NCBI GenBank assembly: GCA_012031265.1 | Contig: JAAUTY010000001.1 | Coordinates: 62,001 to 126,000 of the forward strand | Reading direction: 5' to 3' | DNA: 64,000 nt | DNA from: Spirulinaceae cyanobacterium SM2_1_0 | Lineage (GTDB): Bacteria > Cyanobacteriota > Cyanobacteriia > Cyanobacteriales > Spirulinaceae | Notes under the pieces: generated by a model | What the model was told of the DNA's origin: nothing | The model's input: the letters and a program-made list of their open reading frames with translations, nothing else | The model's database searches: none | Made by a program: the position numbers and the translations under genes | Part shown: piece by piece, positions 47,193 to 56,608 of the stretch | Layout of the letters: each line of letters starts with the position of its first letter | Numbering within the stretch: position 1 is the first letter of the stretch

Positions 47193-47357
47193 AAAGCATG
47201 GATTTTACTAATGCTTTTTTGAGATATATCAGCCAAATTTATGGTTTTTTGCACGAGTTTTGCATTTTTGCTCCCTATGATGACTACCCAGATCTTTGAG
47301 CGGATCGCACCAAGCTCGATGGCGCTGCGTAGACCTTGCAGCCCATCGGCTTTTTTT
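47193..47357 (+). ncRNA. Candidate small RNA region with two orphan hairpin/T-tract signals
   Basis: The spacer between gloB and thiG has two plus-strand terminator-like structures without an upstream plus-strand gene. One is AAAGCAT...ATGCTTT plus a T-run (47193-47220). The other is a 10-bp stem GATGG-c-GCTGC / GCAGCCCATC (47318-47346) followed by T7 at 47351-47357. An independent short transcript ending at 47357 would explain the second. I see no match to a known RNA family and no thiamine riboswitch. Confidence 0.3.
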
Positions 47358-47592
47358 GTGGGTCGTGTTCCTTAAGTTAAAGCAAAAAGCAGACCGTAGC
47401 TTGGGTGAGGTTGTCCACAATAGAGTGAGCGCGATTTCGAGCGGCTAGCGGAGGATTGGTAGCACCAGCAAGCTCGCCGCGACTGAAACCACTCACCAGC
47501 CGCAATATTGCGAGATGAAAACAAGCGCGGTGCAATGGTGTTAGCTGCGCTTAATATCAATGTTCCCAATTCTACTTTGATCACACAAAACC

Positions 47593-48423
47593 ATGGTTGC
47601 AACTGAGGCGAGCGTCCCGACTCCCACCACAGCACCAGATGACCTGATCATCGCCGGTCGCCGCTTCCGTTCGCGGCTATTGACGGGTTCCGGCAAATAC
47701 AGCGATTTTGCCACCATGCAGCAGAGCATCGCCGCGAGTGGCTGCGAGATGGTGACGGTAGCGGTGCGACGGGTGCAGACCCAAGCACCGGGTCATGTTG
47801 GACTCGCCGAGGCGATTGATTGGGGCCAAGTCTGGATGCTCCCCAACACCGCTGGCTGCCAGACTGCTGAGGAGGCGGTGCGAGTGGCGCGACTGGGTCG
47901 GGAGCTGGCGAGGCTCCTGGGTCAGGAGGACAATAATTTTGTCAAGCTGGAAGTGATCCCTGACGCCAAGTACCTGTTGCCCGATCCGATTGGCACCCTC
48001 GAGGCGGCCGAGCAACTGGTCAAAGAAGGCTTTGTGGTTCTGCCCTATATCAACGCCGATCCGGAGCTGGCGCGGCGACTCGAAGCCGTCGGTTGCGCGA
48101 CGGTGATGCCGCTTGGCTCACCGATCGGTTCCGGGCAAGGACTGAGGAATGCGGCGAACATCAGCATCATCATTGAGCAAGCGAGCGTGCCCGTGGTGGT
48201 GGATGCGGGTATTGGCAGCCCCAGCGAGGCGGCGGCGGCGATGGAGTTGGGAGCCGATGCCTTGTTGATCAACAGCGCGATCGCCCTCGCCCAAAATCCT
48301 GTGCAAATGGCGACCGCCATGAAACTAGGAACCGCAGCGGGCCGCCTCGCCTATCAAGCCGGTCGCATTCCGGTCAAAGCCTATGCCAGCGCGAGCTCAC
48401 CGTTGACCGGGATGATTAGCTAG
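47593..48423 (+). CDS. thiG: Thiazole synthase
   Basis: 276 residues. A TIM-barrel enzyme that forms the thiazole phosphate of thiamine from 1-deoxy-xylulose phosphate, ThiS-thiocarboxylate and dehydroglycine. [20 protein letters not shown] and [11 protein letters not shown] mark the N-terminus. The Schiff-base Lys is in [10 protein letters not shown], and phosphate loops lie in [12 protein letters not shown] and [20 protein letters not shown]. It stands alone, with no other thi gene nearby. Its TAG stop is formed at the left edge of an inverted-repeat element (48420-48527). Confidence 0.95.
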   Translation: MVATEASVPTPTTAPDDLIIAGRRFRSRLLTGSGKYSDFATMQQSIAASGCEMVTVAVRRVQTQAPGHVGLAEAIDWGQVWMLPNTAGCQTAEEAVRVARLGRELARLLGQEDNNFVKLEVIPDAKYLLPDPIGTLEAAEQLVKEGFVVLPYINADPELARRLEAVGCATVMPLGSPIGSGQGLRNAANISIIIEQASVPVVVDAGIGSPSEAAAAMELGADALLINSAIALAQNPVQMATAMKLGTAAGRLAYQAGRIPVKAYASASSPLTGMIS

Positions 48424-48527
48424 AGCATCGGTTCAGTAATCGCAGCAACCCGGTTTCTGCGTTGGCGGGTGGACGAGACTTGGCGCTTCTCAGATGGGGA
48501 AACCGGGTTTCTATACCGGTGCTCTAG
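48420..48527. mobile_element. 108-bp inverted-repeat element at the thiG stop codon (MITE-like)
   Basis: Bounded by CTAG on both sides. The terminal repeats TAGAGCATCGGT and ACCGGTGCTCTA match at 11 of 12 positions. An inner pair, AACCCGGTTTC and GAAACCGGGTT, is perfect. The whole can fold as one hairpin and has no coding capacity. The left CTAG supplies the thiG TAG stop, the same arrangement as in the 111-bp repeats. Confidence 0.7.
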
Positions 48528-48541
48528 CGCTTAACCAGGGT

Positions 48542-49333
48542 TCAAATGCCGCTGCCGTCGAGGTATTCCTGAATTGCCCGGTCATCGAGGCGGCAGCTCG
48601 TCGTAGCGCGATCATCTAATGCGGAGTCCGATTCCTGGCAGTGGGTGACCAGCACCAGTTCCCGAGTTTTGGGTGGCTCGGCCTGCAAGGCTTGCACCTG
48701 CTGCTCGAGGGCTTCGATGCGGTCGAGCAGAGTGCGAATCACTTTTGCCTCGGAGTCGGGCAGTTGGCCGTGGTCGAGGGGATCAACGCGCACGCCGGAG
48801 CGGTAGACGATGCGGCCGGGAATGCCGACGACGGTGCAATCCGAGGGCACATCGCGCAAGACGACCGAACCGGCACCAATCCGGACATTGTTGCCAATCT
48901 GGAGATTCCCCAGAACCTTGGCTCCGGCACCGACGACCGTGTTTTCCCCCAGGGTTGGGTGGCGTTTGCCGCTTTCTTTGCCCGTGCCGCCGAGTGTGAC
49001 GCCTTGATAGATCAGGCAAAAATCGCCGATGATTGCGGTCTCGCCGATCACCACGCCCATGCCATGATCGATGAACAGACCCTTGCCCAACTGTGCGCCG
49101 GGATGAATTTCAATGCCGGTGAAGAAGCGGGCCAGATGGGATATCAAGCGCGGGAGAAAAGGGACGCCGCGATTCCACAGCCAGTGCGCGCCGCGATGGC
49201 ACAGGATGGCTTGTAAGCCGGGGTAGCAGAACAATACCTCCAGCCAGTTGCGGGCGGCGGGATCGCGCTCGAAGATGATGCGGAGGTCAGCGGCGAGAGT
49301 GGATAGCACGGGCGGTTTTGCAGCCAGCTTCAT
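48542..49333 (-). CDS. cysE: Serine O-acetyltransferase
   Basis: 263 residues. The N-terminal helical domain ([34 protein letters not shown] in pieces) leads to a left-handed beta-helix of hexapeptide repeats. The catalytic Asp-His sits in [18 protein letters not shown], and CoA-binding turns in [31 protein letters not shown]. It makes O-acetylserine, the carbon skeleton for cysteine. The C-terminal tail of about 60 residues beyond the helix ([16 protein letters not shown], then QEYLDGSGI) is long and includes a short coiled coil; an Ile C-terminus is typical of SATs that bind cysteine synthase. Confidence 0.95.
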   Translation of the reverse strand: MKLAAKPPVLSTLAADLRIIFERDPAARNWLEVLFCYPGLQAILCHRGAHWLWNRGVPFLPRLISHLARFFTGIEIHPGAQLGKGLFIDHGMGVVIGETAIIGDFCLIYQGVTLGGTGKESGKRHPTLGENTVVGAGAKVLGNLQIGNNVRIGAGSVVLRDVPSDCTVVGIPGRIVYRSGVRVDPLDHGQLPDSEAKVIRTLLDRIEALEQQVQALQAEPPKTRELVLVTHCQESDSALDDRATTSCRLDDRAIQEYLDGSGI

Positions 49334-49467
49334 GGGTTCCCGATTATCTTAGCGCCAGACGGCCGGTCATCAAAAGGGGGAACAGCCGAACTGCTGTCCA
49401 GGGGTTGAGAGAGCTGGGATGGCTAGGCGTTGCTACGCTGGGTGCGATAGGCTGAGACAGAGAAGAC

Positions 49468-51738
49468 CTAGGATCCAGCGCTGGTGTCGCTGAGTAGGGC
49501 GATCGCGTCTAGGCGGAAATTGTGCAGCAACTCGCTCAGGCCGGTGCTGAGATAGGCGGCTGTCGGCGGAATTTCCGCGATCAACTCTGCCAACCGCTGA
49601 TTATCGACGATCACCGCCGCTCGGTGCAGCTCGGCACACCATTCAGCCGACATGACGTGCAAGTCGTGGGCTTTGAGCGCCGCTGGCATATCGGCGAGCG
49701 GATTAGTGTTGGTGGTGTCCGCTGCAACCAACAGACTCATATCGTCGTTGATCTTCACTTGGATTTCCGCATAGAAACGGGAGCCTTGACCCACCTGCGT
49801 TTGTACAGTGATGTCGCCGCCGAGAGCGCGCACCAGTTCGCGGCTGAGGGATAGCCCCAATCCAGAGCCACCCCCGGAATCGCGACCGGCTTGACCTTGT
49901 ACCAGCGGTACGAAGAGGTCATCGAGTTCGGCATCGGGAATGCCCACCCCGGTATCCGCCACCTCAAAGCGCAAGCGGACTTGGCGGTCAGCCGTCGCCG
50001 CTTCCAACACAGTGGTGGTTAGTGTGACCTGACCGGCTGGGGTATAGAGCAGAGCGTTATTGAGCAGGCTGAGGAGGATGCGACGCAGCTTGCTCTTGTC
50101 CGTCTCGATCCATTGCGGCAGGTCGGGCGAACGCTCAAAGGTCAGTTGCAGTTGCTGACTTTCGGCCTTGGGTTGCAGCACCGCCAGCAGGGAGTCAAGC
50201 AGGTAGTAGAGGTCGAAGCTGCTGATCTCGGCTTCGAGGCGATCGCTGCCCAGCCGCGACATGGTGAGAACATCCTCGATCAGCGCCAGCAGGTGGGTGC
50301 CACTCTGCTCGATCAGCCGTAGATATTCCTGGTAGGACGGTTCGAGATCGGGTTCCGCTGCCATCAGTTGACTGAATCCCAAAATCGCATTCAGCGGCGT
50401 GCGGAGTTCATGGCTGATGCTGGCGAGGAAGGCACCCTTGGCTTTGTTCGCCAACTCAGCGGCATCGCGAGCGGCGGCGAGTTCGACCTCGGCTTGCTTG
50501 CGATCGGTGATGTCGCGCACCACTAGCAGCACTTCGTCAGTATTGATGGGGACGATCCGTGCCTCTTCATAACGGGGTTGATTGTGAGCCTCGATCTGGT
50601 ATTCGTAAACCTGCAATTCCCCGGTAGCCAAAGTTTCCTCGACATGATGCCGACGTTGGCTCGCTAGGTCGGCGGGCAGGATCTCGGCGAGCTGGCCGTC
50701 CGGCGCGTTGATCCCCACTGCGCCAGCCGCTGTCCCGCCATCGATCGCGCCGACGGCCTGGCCCTCGCGGTTCATGCGAATCAGCAAGTCCGGCATCGCC
50801 CGCAGAATGGCGCGGTTGGTGGCTTCGCTCTGTCGCAGTGCCTGAGTTTGAACATCGATTTGCGTTTCGAGATCGCGCTGGTAGTTTGCTAGGACGTGCT
50901 CTGCTTCTTTGCGCTGGGTGATGTCCTGGAAGGTGGCGATCGCAAAGACCAGCTTCTGCGACTCGTTGAAAATTGGCGACGCCGCCACTTCCAGGACAAC
51001 CGACTGCCCCCCCTGCTGCAACTCAAGATCATCCGCACGGGAACTCTGACCCTGGAGGGCTTGTACCAAGGGCAGGCGTTCTTGGGGATACATTTCCTCG
51101 GTTCCGGCGACCCGTGCGCGCGCCAGCCATTGCTGCGGTTGCATATCGGCGACGATCGCCCGGCCGAGAATGCTGGCGGCGGCGCGGTTGGCGTAGTAGG
51201 GTTTCCCAGCGGCATCAACGACGAGCACCCCGACGGGCACCGCTTCCAGAAACTGGATCAACTGTTGCTCACTCTCACGCAGCGCTTGCTGGCGTTGTAG
51301 TTCCAGTTGAGCTTCCTGTGCCTGTTGTTTTGCCCGCACCGCTTCCTTCAGCTCTTCCACTTGCTCGAGCGTCCGGTCGATGGTGATCGTCAGATCATCG
51401 AGATCGATGGGCTTGATCAAGAAGTCGAAGGCCCCGCGATTCATCGCCGTGCGGATATTGCGAAAGTCGTCGTAGGCCGAGACGATGATCGACTTCAGGG
51501 TCGGGTGATTGAGTTCGCCGAGATGGCTCAGGAGCGTCAAGCCGTCCATCTGCGGCATTTTGATATCGCTGACGATGATGTCGATATCTGGATCCTGTTT
51601 AATTTTTTCCAAGGCCTCGACGCCGTTGGTCGCAAAGGTAAAGCTGAAATCGCCGCGCTGAACGCGCTTGCGAAAGGCCTTGCGAATCAGCAGCGGCAGG
51701 GTAGGTTCGTCGTCAACAACTAAGATCTTGGCGGGCAT
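49468..51738 (-). CDS. Hybrid sensor: receiver-PAS-PAS-histidine kinase
   Basis: 756 residues. An N-terminal receiver (MPAKILVVDDEP, phospho-acceptor D58 in IIVSDIKMPQMDG, K109 in FDFLIKP) is joined by a coiled coil (125-160) to two PAS modules (about 160-280 and 305-415). HisKA carries H443 in ASISHELRTPLNAILGFS. The HATPase domain has NALLYTP (N box), DTGVGIP and GGGSGLGLSLS (G boxes). There is no membrane segment, so it is cytosolic. About 80 residues after the ATPase are not a known output domain. It has no adjacent response regulator. Confidence 0.92.
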   Translation of the reverse strand: MPAKILVVDDEPTLPLLIRKAFRKRVQRGDFSFTFATNGVEALEKIKQDPDIDIIVSDIKMPQMDGLTLLSHLGELNHPTLKSIIVSAYDDFRNIRTAMNRGAFDFLIKPIDLDDLTITIDRTLEQVEELKEAVRAKQQAQEAQLELQRQQALRESEQQLIQFLEAVPVGVLVVDAAGKPYYANRAAASILGRAIVADMQPQQWLARARVAGTEEMYPQERLPLVQALQGQSSRADDLELQQGGQSVVLEVAASPIFNESQKLVFAIATFQDITQRKEAEHVLANYQRDLETQIDVQTQALRQSEATNRAILRAMPDLLIRMNREGQAVGAIDGGTAAGAVGINAPDGQLAEILPADLASQRRHHVEETLATGELQVYEYQIEAHNQPRYEEARIVPINTDEVLLVVRDITDRKQAEVELAAARDAAELANKAKGAFLASISHELRTPLNAILGFSQLMAAEPDLEPSYQEYLRLIEQSGTHLLALIEDVLTMSRLGSDRLEAEISSFDLYYLLDSLLAVLQPKAESQQLQLTFERSPDLPQWIETDKSKLRRILLSLLNNALLYTPAGQVTLTTTVLEAATADRQVRLRFEVADTGVGIPDAELDDLFVPLVQGQAGRDSGGGSGLGLSLSRELVRALGGDITVQTQVGQGSRFYAEIQVKINDDMSLLVAADTTNTNPLADMPAALKAHDLHVMSAEWCAELHRAAVIVDNQRLAELIAEIPPTAAYLSTGLSELLHNFRLDAIALLSDTSAGS

Positions 51739-52030
51739 GGCACCGGAGGATTGCGGAGAACGGCAGATCGTATAGGGGGATTGAGTTAGCCCCCATCATA
51801 GACATTCGCTCGCAGCAACGGCACTAGCGATTTGCCCGAAATCGACGGGGACTGCCTAGTCATACCGGCTGGGGCGGTCGGTGACCCGGACAATTGTGCA
51901 AAGCCTGGTCTTTCGCTACCGGCTGCGGCTGACGCGACTGAATCAAGTGAATCGGGGCGAATATTTGCTTGCCGCCAGCCGGAGCGGGTCTGGGTTAGGC
52001 TAGTGACGAAGTGAGCAAGGAGTGGTAAGC

Positions 52031-52642
52031 GTGCGCGATCGCGTCCTCACCTGGCTAGCAGCCCATGTTCCGGCCAAACGTCGCCAGCACATCTTGGGGG
52101 TCGAGCAGACAGCGGCAGCACTGGCTGAGCACTACGGTCTGCCAGTGGCTCAGGCGGCTCAGGCGGGTCTGTTGCATGATCTGGCGAAATATTTCAAACC
52201 TGAGCGCTTGTTGGCGATCGCCCACACCGAGGGCTGGGAACTCGATCCCATCTTGGTTGAGCATCCCCATCTGTTGCACGCCGACGCCAGCGCGGTCATC
52301 GCCCGGGACGAATTTGGGATTGGCGATGCCGAGATCCTCGCCGCGATCCGCAACCACACCCTCGGTCAACCGGGAATGAGCGAGCTGAGCTGTGTCGTCT
52401 ATGTCGCGGATGCGATCGAGCCGGGCCGGGGCGATGACCCCGCTTTAGTGGCATTGCGACAGGTCTGCTGGCAGTCATTGCCACAGGCGGTCTGGCGGGT
52501 TGCTGACTACAGTTTGCAGCATTTGCTGGCGCACAATCGCCCGATTCACCTACGCACCGTGTTGACGCGCAACTGGGCTTTGGCGCAAGCGCGACCGGAG
52601 CGCGAAACGTTAAGAAAAGATCGCGGGGCTGCCCAGCCCTAG
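52031..52642 (+). CDS. yqeK: HD-domain Ap4A hydrolase-like YqeK
   Basis: 203 residues from GTG 52031, eight bases after AGGAG; an earlier GTG at 52022 fits the ribosome site less well. HD-domain ligands are HILGVEQTAAALAEHYG (His), GLLHDLAKYF (His-Asp) and VEHPHLLHADASA, with VVYVADAIEPGR (Asp). The family hydrolyses diadenosine tetraphosphate symmetrically to two ADP. It starts a plus-strand run, yqeK, rsfS, CGLD27, asparaginase; the yqeK-rsfS neighbourhood is widely conserved. Confidence 0.9.
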   Translation: MRDRVLTWLAAHVPAKRRQHILGVEQTAAALAEHYGLPVAQAAQAGLLHDLAKYFKPERLLAIAHTEGWELDPILVEHPHLLHADASAVIARDEFGIGDAEILAAIRNHTLGQPGMSELSCVVYVADAIEPGRGDDPALVALRQVCWQSLPQAVWRVADYSLQHLLAHNRPIHLRTVLTRNWALAQARPERETLRKDRGAAQP

Positions 52643-52753
52643 CGATCTTCGCTAAGATCTGAGCAACTTTAGCTGCTAATCCGAAGGCTTAGGTTCCAAT
52701 CTGAGCTGACGTTAATTCTGCTTGACCTCACTGGACAATATTCAAAAAACTGC

Positions 52754-53173
52754 ATGACCGAGCGCCGATCGACCCCTACGGATCGCAGTCCCGAGCGGGC
52801 GGTAACGGATCTGACCCCGAGCCGCCAATTGATCGAGGCGATCGCCATCGCTGCCGATGACCGTCAAGCGGGCGATATTGCAATCTTGGATGTCTCGAAT
52901 GTGTCCTATCTGGCCGACTACTTCGCGATCGTGACTGGCTTCTCAAAAGCGCAAGTACGGGCGATCGCCGATGCCATCGAGAAGCAGGTCGCTGCGCAGT
53001 GCGGCCAGAACCCGTTGCGGGTGGAGGGCAAAACTGAGGGGAGCTGGGTAGTGCTGGACTACGGTGATGCGATCGCCCACATCATGTTGCCAAGCGAGCG
53101 GGAGTTTTACAGCCTAGAAGCGTTCTGGGGCCATGCAGAACGCCTAGAGTTACCGGTCTTGCTCGGAGATTGA
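52754..53173 (+). CDS. rsfS: Ribosomal silencing factor RsfS
   Basis: 139 residues. The DUF143/RsfS core reads AIAADDRQAGDIAILDVSNVSYLADYFAIVTGFSKAQVRAIADAIEK in pieces, then RVEGKTEGSWVVLDYGDAIAHIMLPSEREFYSLEAFWGHAE. It binds ribosomal protein uL14 and blocks subunit joining in starvation. About 20 extra residues precede the core. Its stop (TGA) nearly touches the next ATG, 1 bp apart, indicating coupling with CGLD27. Confidence 0.94.
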   Translation: MTERRSTPTDRSPERAVTDLTPSRQLIEAIAIAADDRQAGDIAILDVSNVSYLADYFAIVTGFSKAQVRAIADAIEKQVAAQCGQNPLRVEGKTEGSWVVLDYGDAIAHIMLPSEREFYSLEAFWGHAERLELPVLLGD

Positions 53174-53174
53174 G

Positions 53175-53681
53175 ATGATGCAACCGCTGCCGCTCTCGGC
53201 CTGCCCAGTGCCGGAGGAACAACAACCCCTCAACGAGTACACGCAGTTAAAAGAAGCTTGGCCATTTTGCTGGACGGTGCAGTCGCGTCCGCACTTCGCC
53301 CGCAAGCTCTGCTGGGTCTGGCTGGCTGGCTGGGTGATCGCCGGCCCAATTGCGGCGGCTAGCTTTCCACCCCGGTACTTGCCTTGGCGCTTCCTGTTAG
53401 CTGGCTCCGGTGGGGCGCTGTTTTTCCTGCTGCTGCTCCTGATGCGACTCTACCTCGGCTGGTGGTATGTCCGCGATCGCCTCAACGATGCTACCGTGAG
53501 CTATGAGGAGTCGGGCTGGTACGACGGCCAAACTTGGTCAAAACCGGCTGCGATGCTGATGCGTGATCGCCTCGTCGTCACCTATCAGATCACCCCGATC
53601 CTCGATCGGCTGCGGACGACCCTGCTCTTTTTGGCGAGCTGCATTGGTCTCGGTAGCAGCCTCTGGCTGCTTTCAGCTTGA
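53175..53681 (+). CDS. CGLD27 / Ycf36 (DUF1230) family membrane protein
   Basis: 168 residues. Two membrane segments (WVWLAGWVIAGPIAAASF about 47-64, FLLAGSGGALFFLLLLLM about 74-91) and a third near the C-terminus (TTLLFLASCIGLGSSLWLL). The family signature LRLYLGWWYVRDRLNDATVSYEESGWYDGQTW spans the middle. It is conserved in cyanobacteria, algae and plants; the Arabidopsis homologue is linked to photosynthetic or iron stress, but the function is unsettled. It begins 1 bp after rsfS. Confidence 0.88.
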   Translation: MMQPLPLSACPVPEEQQPLNEYTQLKEAWPFCWTVQSRPHFARKLCWVWLAGWVIAGPIAAASFPPRYLPWRFLLAGSGGALFFLLLLLMRLYLGWWYVRDRLNDATVSYEESGWYDGQTWSKPAAMLMRDRLVVTYQITPILDRLRTTLLFLASCIGLGSSLWLLSA

Positions 53682-53736
53682 GTCACTGTTTTAGACTGTC
53701 CCATAACCTCATTTTCACCATCTGAACCTCTCACGC

Positions 53737-54690
53737 ATGACTCGCGGCTTACGCAACCACGCTCCCGAACTTGAAGTCCATCTCCTGCGAGAGGGCATCG
53801 TTGAATCGACTCACTATGTTACGGCGGTGGTTTGCGATGGCCGTGGCCGCGTCCTCTCAGTCGCCGGTCAAGCCGAACTCAGTTCCTTCATTCGCTCAGC
53901 GCTCAAACCATTTCAAGCCCTCGCCGCCGCTACGACGGGGACTCTGGAACGCTACGGACTGACTGACAAGGATCTCGCCGTCATCTGTAGCTCCCACCAC
54001 GGCAGCATCGCCCAAGCCCGCCAAGTCTTCAACATCCTCTGGCACTGCGACCTCGACGCTGACCTACTGCAATGCCCGACCCCGGTGGGCAAAACCAGCC
54101 CGCTGCAACACAACTGCTCAGGCAAACACGCCGGGATGCTCGCCGTCAGCCGCCAGCGTAACTGGCCGCTGAATACCTATTTGCACCGCTCGCATCCAGT
54201 CCAAAAGCTGATCGTGGATAAAGTCGGCGAGCTACTCGCTATGCCCGGCGATGAGTTCGTGCGTGCCCGCGATGATTGCGGTGCGCCGACCTATGCCATG
54301 CGCCTGAGCCAAATGGCGACCCTCTATGCCAAGCTTGCTGCCGGTGATAACCTCGATCTCGAACGGATCGTGCGGGCGATGGTCTACCACCCCACGATGG
54401 TGGCTGGGGAAGGGGCTTTTGACACGGAACTGATGCGCCTGACCGAAGGCGAATTGGTCAGCAAAGCGGGTGCCGAGGGCATCCAGTGTATCGGCCGCAT
54501 CGGTGAGGGTATGGGACTGGCCATCAAGGTGCGTGATGGTGCGAAACGGGCGAAGTATGCCGTCGCGATTCAGATCCTCAAGCAAATCGGTTGGCTGAGT
54601 CCACCCGTCGCCGAAACCCTCGCCGATCAGTTCATGCACATTGATGATTACAAACGGCTCGAAATCGCGGGCGAACTGGCGATGGCCTGA
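53737..54690 (+). CDS. L-asparaginase II family protein (Rhizobium-type)
   Basis: 317 residues of the pfam06089 family, unrelated to the E. coli AnsA/B fold. Motifs are LLREGIVESTHYVTAVVCDGRG, SSFIRSALKPFQALA (SxxK), CSSHHGSIAQ, NCSGKHAGMLA and RDDCGAPTYAM. It is likely a cytoplasmic enzyme that hydrolyses asparagine to aspartate and ammonia. It follows CGLD27 by 55 bp and probably belongs to the same transcript. Confidence 0.87.
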   Translation: MTRGLRNHAPELEVHLLREGIVESTHYVTAVVCDGRGRVLSVAGQAELSSFIRSALKPFQALAAATTGTLERYGLTDKDLAVICSSHHGSIAQARQVFNILWHCDLDADLLQCPTPVGKTSPLQHNCSGKHAGMLAVSRQRNWPLNTYLHRSHPVQKLIVDKVGELLAMPGDEFVRARDDCGAPTYAMRLSQMATLYAKLAAGDNLDLERIVRAMVYHPTMVAGEGAFDTELMRLTEGELVSKAGAEGIQCIGRIGEGMGLAIKVRDGAKRAKYAVAIQILKQIGWLSPPVAETLADQFMHIDDYKRLEIAGELAMA

Positions 54691-54753
54691 GGCCGGTGGC
54701 GCACTGCATATTCAGGCTGGCGACAGACTCAAGGCTGATAGCCGCCGGAGGCG

Positions 54754-56343
54754 ATGAGATTAGGACAAGTGAAATGGGGAGAGCGATCGCCACGTGCCTT
54801 TTGGGTCTTGGTGTTGATCGCGGTCGGACTCGGCCTCTGGCTGCGCGGCACGCACCTGGGCCACAAGGTCTTCTGGCACGATGAAGTCTACACAGCCATT
54901 CGCGCCTCCGGCTTTAATGGTGGTGATGTGATTGAGCGTGTTTTTGACGAGCAGGTGCGATCGCCCGCCGATCTCCTCTACTTCCAGCAACCCCAGCCCG
55001 AGCGCGATCTCCGAGATGCCTGGCGAGTGCTGCGCGAGCATCCCGAGCATCCGCCCCTCTACTACCTGCTCGCCCGCTTCTGGATGCAGCGCGTCGGCAG
55101 CTCTGTTGCTGTGCTCCGCAGTCTCTCGGCTCTGTTTGGAATCGCTGCCCTGCCGGCGCTGTACTGGCTCGCCTGGGAGCTATTTCATGACGCGCGGGTT
55201 GGTGGCGTGGCGATCGCCCTGTTCAGTCTCTCGCCCTTCCACATCCTGTACGCCCAGGAAGCGCGGCAATACAGCCTCTGGACGCTGATGACCCTGCTCG
55301 CCAGTGCTGCCCTGCTCCGCGCCCTCCGCCAGCCCAGCGGGCGAACTTGGGCGCTCTACGGTTTGCTGTTGGCGCTCAGCTTCTACAGCTCGCTCCTCGC
55401 CGCCTTTGTCGCGGTGAGCTATGCGCTCTATGTGCTTTTGGGCAGTCGCTTACGACCTCAGCGCCAGTGGTGGGGTTTTGCGATCGCCAGCAGCGCAGCC
55501 ATTCTCAGCTTCAGCCCCTGGCTCTGGACACTGCGCCAAAACCGCGCCCTGCTCGTCGAAAAAACGAGTTGGATGCAGACGCCCAAGCCCCTAGCCGAGC
55601 TAGTGGTGACGTGGGGACTGCACATTACCGCCGTGTTTTTTGACCCCCGCTTGCCGAACACCCCCTGGGCCTACCCGCTGTACAATCTCCTGATCTTGCC
55701 GCTGGTGGCGATTTTGGCGGCGATCGCCCTCTACTGGTTTTGGCGACGAGCACCGCACCCGGCGCGTCTGTTCGTCGTCTTGCTCTTCATCCTCCCAGCG
55801 CTAGCGATCATCTTGCCCGATCTGCTGTTCGGCGGCTTGCGCTCCTCCGTCAGCCGCTATTTCATTCCCAGCTATCTCGCCCTGCAATTGGCGGTCGCCT
55901 ACCTATTTGCCCGCCAGCTCGGGCAACCGGCGGGGAAACAGGCTCGCCGTTGGGCAATTGGTTTTGTGCTGCTGCTCAGTCTTGGTCTCGGTTCTGGGCT
56001 TGCGAGTTGGGCGGCGCCGACTTGGTGGAACAAGTTGAGCGGTCAAGCGACGCTGGCGATCGCCGACATCCTCAACCAAGCCGAGCGTCCCTTGCTGATC
56101 GGTAATACCGATGGGATTAATACGGGTCACCTCGTCTCGCTGGCACACGAACTGGACGGTCACGTCCGCCTGCAACTCACCCATGCAGCCAATCCCCCCC
56201 AGCCAGCCGATGGCTTTGCCACAGTCTATCTCTACAATCCCTCCCGCCGCTGGTCATCCCTTTTTCCGACTGCTCAGCCCCGCTACGAAGGCGAACTCTC
56301 CCTCTGGCAGCTCATGCCCACTGCCGAGACATCCCGCCCCTGA
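54754..56343 (+). CDS. GT39/ArnT-like membrane glycosyltransferase
   Basis: 529 residues. About 10-11 membrane helices in the N-terminal 420 residues, with the acidic catalytic motif WHDEVYT after the first helix (FWVLVLIAVGLGLWLRG) and a periplasmic EHPPLYYLLARFW. The C-terminal 110 residues are soluble. The family moves a sugar from a polyprenyl phosphate donor to lipid or protein on the outer side of the membrane. Donor and acceptor are unknown. It follows asparaginase by 63 bp. Confidence 0.82.
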   Translation: MRLGQVKWGERSPRAFWVLVLIAVGLGLWLRGTHLGHKVFWHDEVYTAIRASGFNGGDVIERVFDEQVRSPADLLYFQQPQPERDLRDAWRVLREHPEHPPLYYLLARFWMQRVGSSVAVLRSLSALFGIAALPALYWLAWELFHDARVGGVAIALFSLSPFHILYAQEARQYSLWTLMTLLASAALLRALRQPSGRTWALYGLLLALSFYSSLLAAFVAVSYALYVLLGSRLRPQRQWWGFAIASSAAILSFSPWLWTLRQNRALLVEKTSWMQTPKPLAELVVTWGLHITAVFFDPRLPNTPWAYPLYNLLILPLVAILAAIALYWFWRRAPHPARLFVVLLFILPALAIILPDLLFGGLRSSVSRYFIPSYLALQLAVAYLFARQLGQPAGKQARRWAIGFVLLLSLGLGSGLASWAAPTWWNKLSGQATLAIADILNQAERPLLIGNTDGINTGHLVSLAHELDGHVRLQLTHAANPPQPADGFATVYLYNPSRRWSSLFPTAQPRYEGELSLWQLMPTAETSRP

Positions 56344-56608
56344 GCGACCGTGCTCGTAGCTATGATGCGGAAGCCAGAAGTCAGAAAACATAGATTTTCA
56401 AGGCTGCCCGCGAATTTGAACGAGGCGGGTCGCGATCGCCCCACCCTCCACTGTCAGCGTCGGGCTGATTGACTGCCTGGAGTCCGCCCGGCGATTCTGC
56501 CGTGGTTGATGGCGATCGCCCCACATCCGTAGCCCTCACTACTTCCCGGCAGGGCTAGCGAGCGCTATCGTGTAACTTTTGCATAGCTCTTCTCGCGAGA
56601 TGTCCAGT

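Noticed and set aside
47400-47592. Thiamine (TPP) riboswitch upstream of thiG
   Set aside because: I found none of the conserved thi-box strings such as CTGAGA followed by ACCTGA in the leader.
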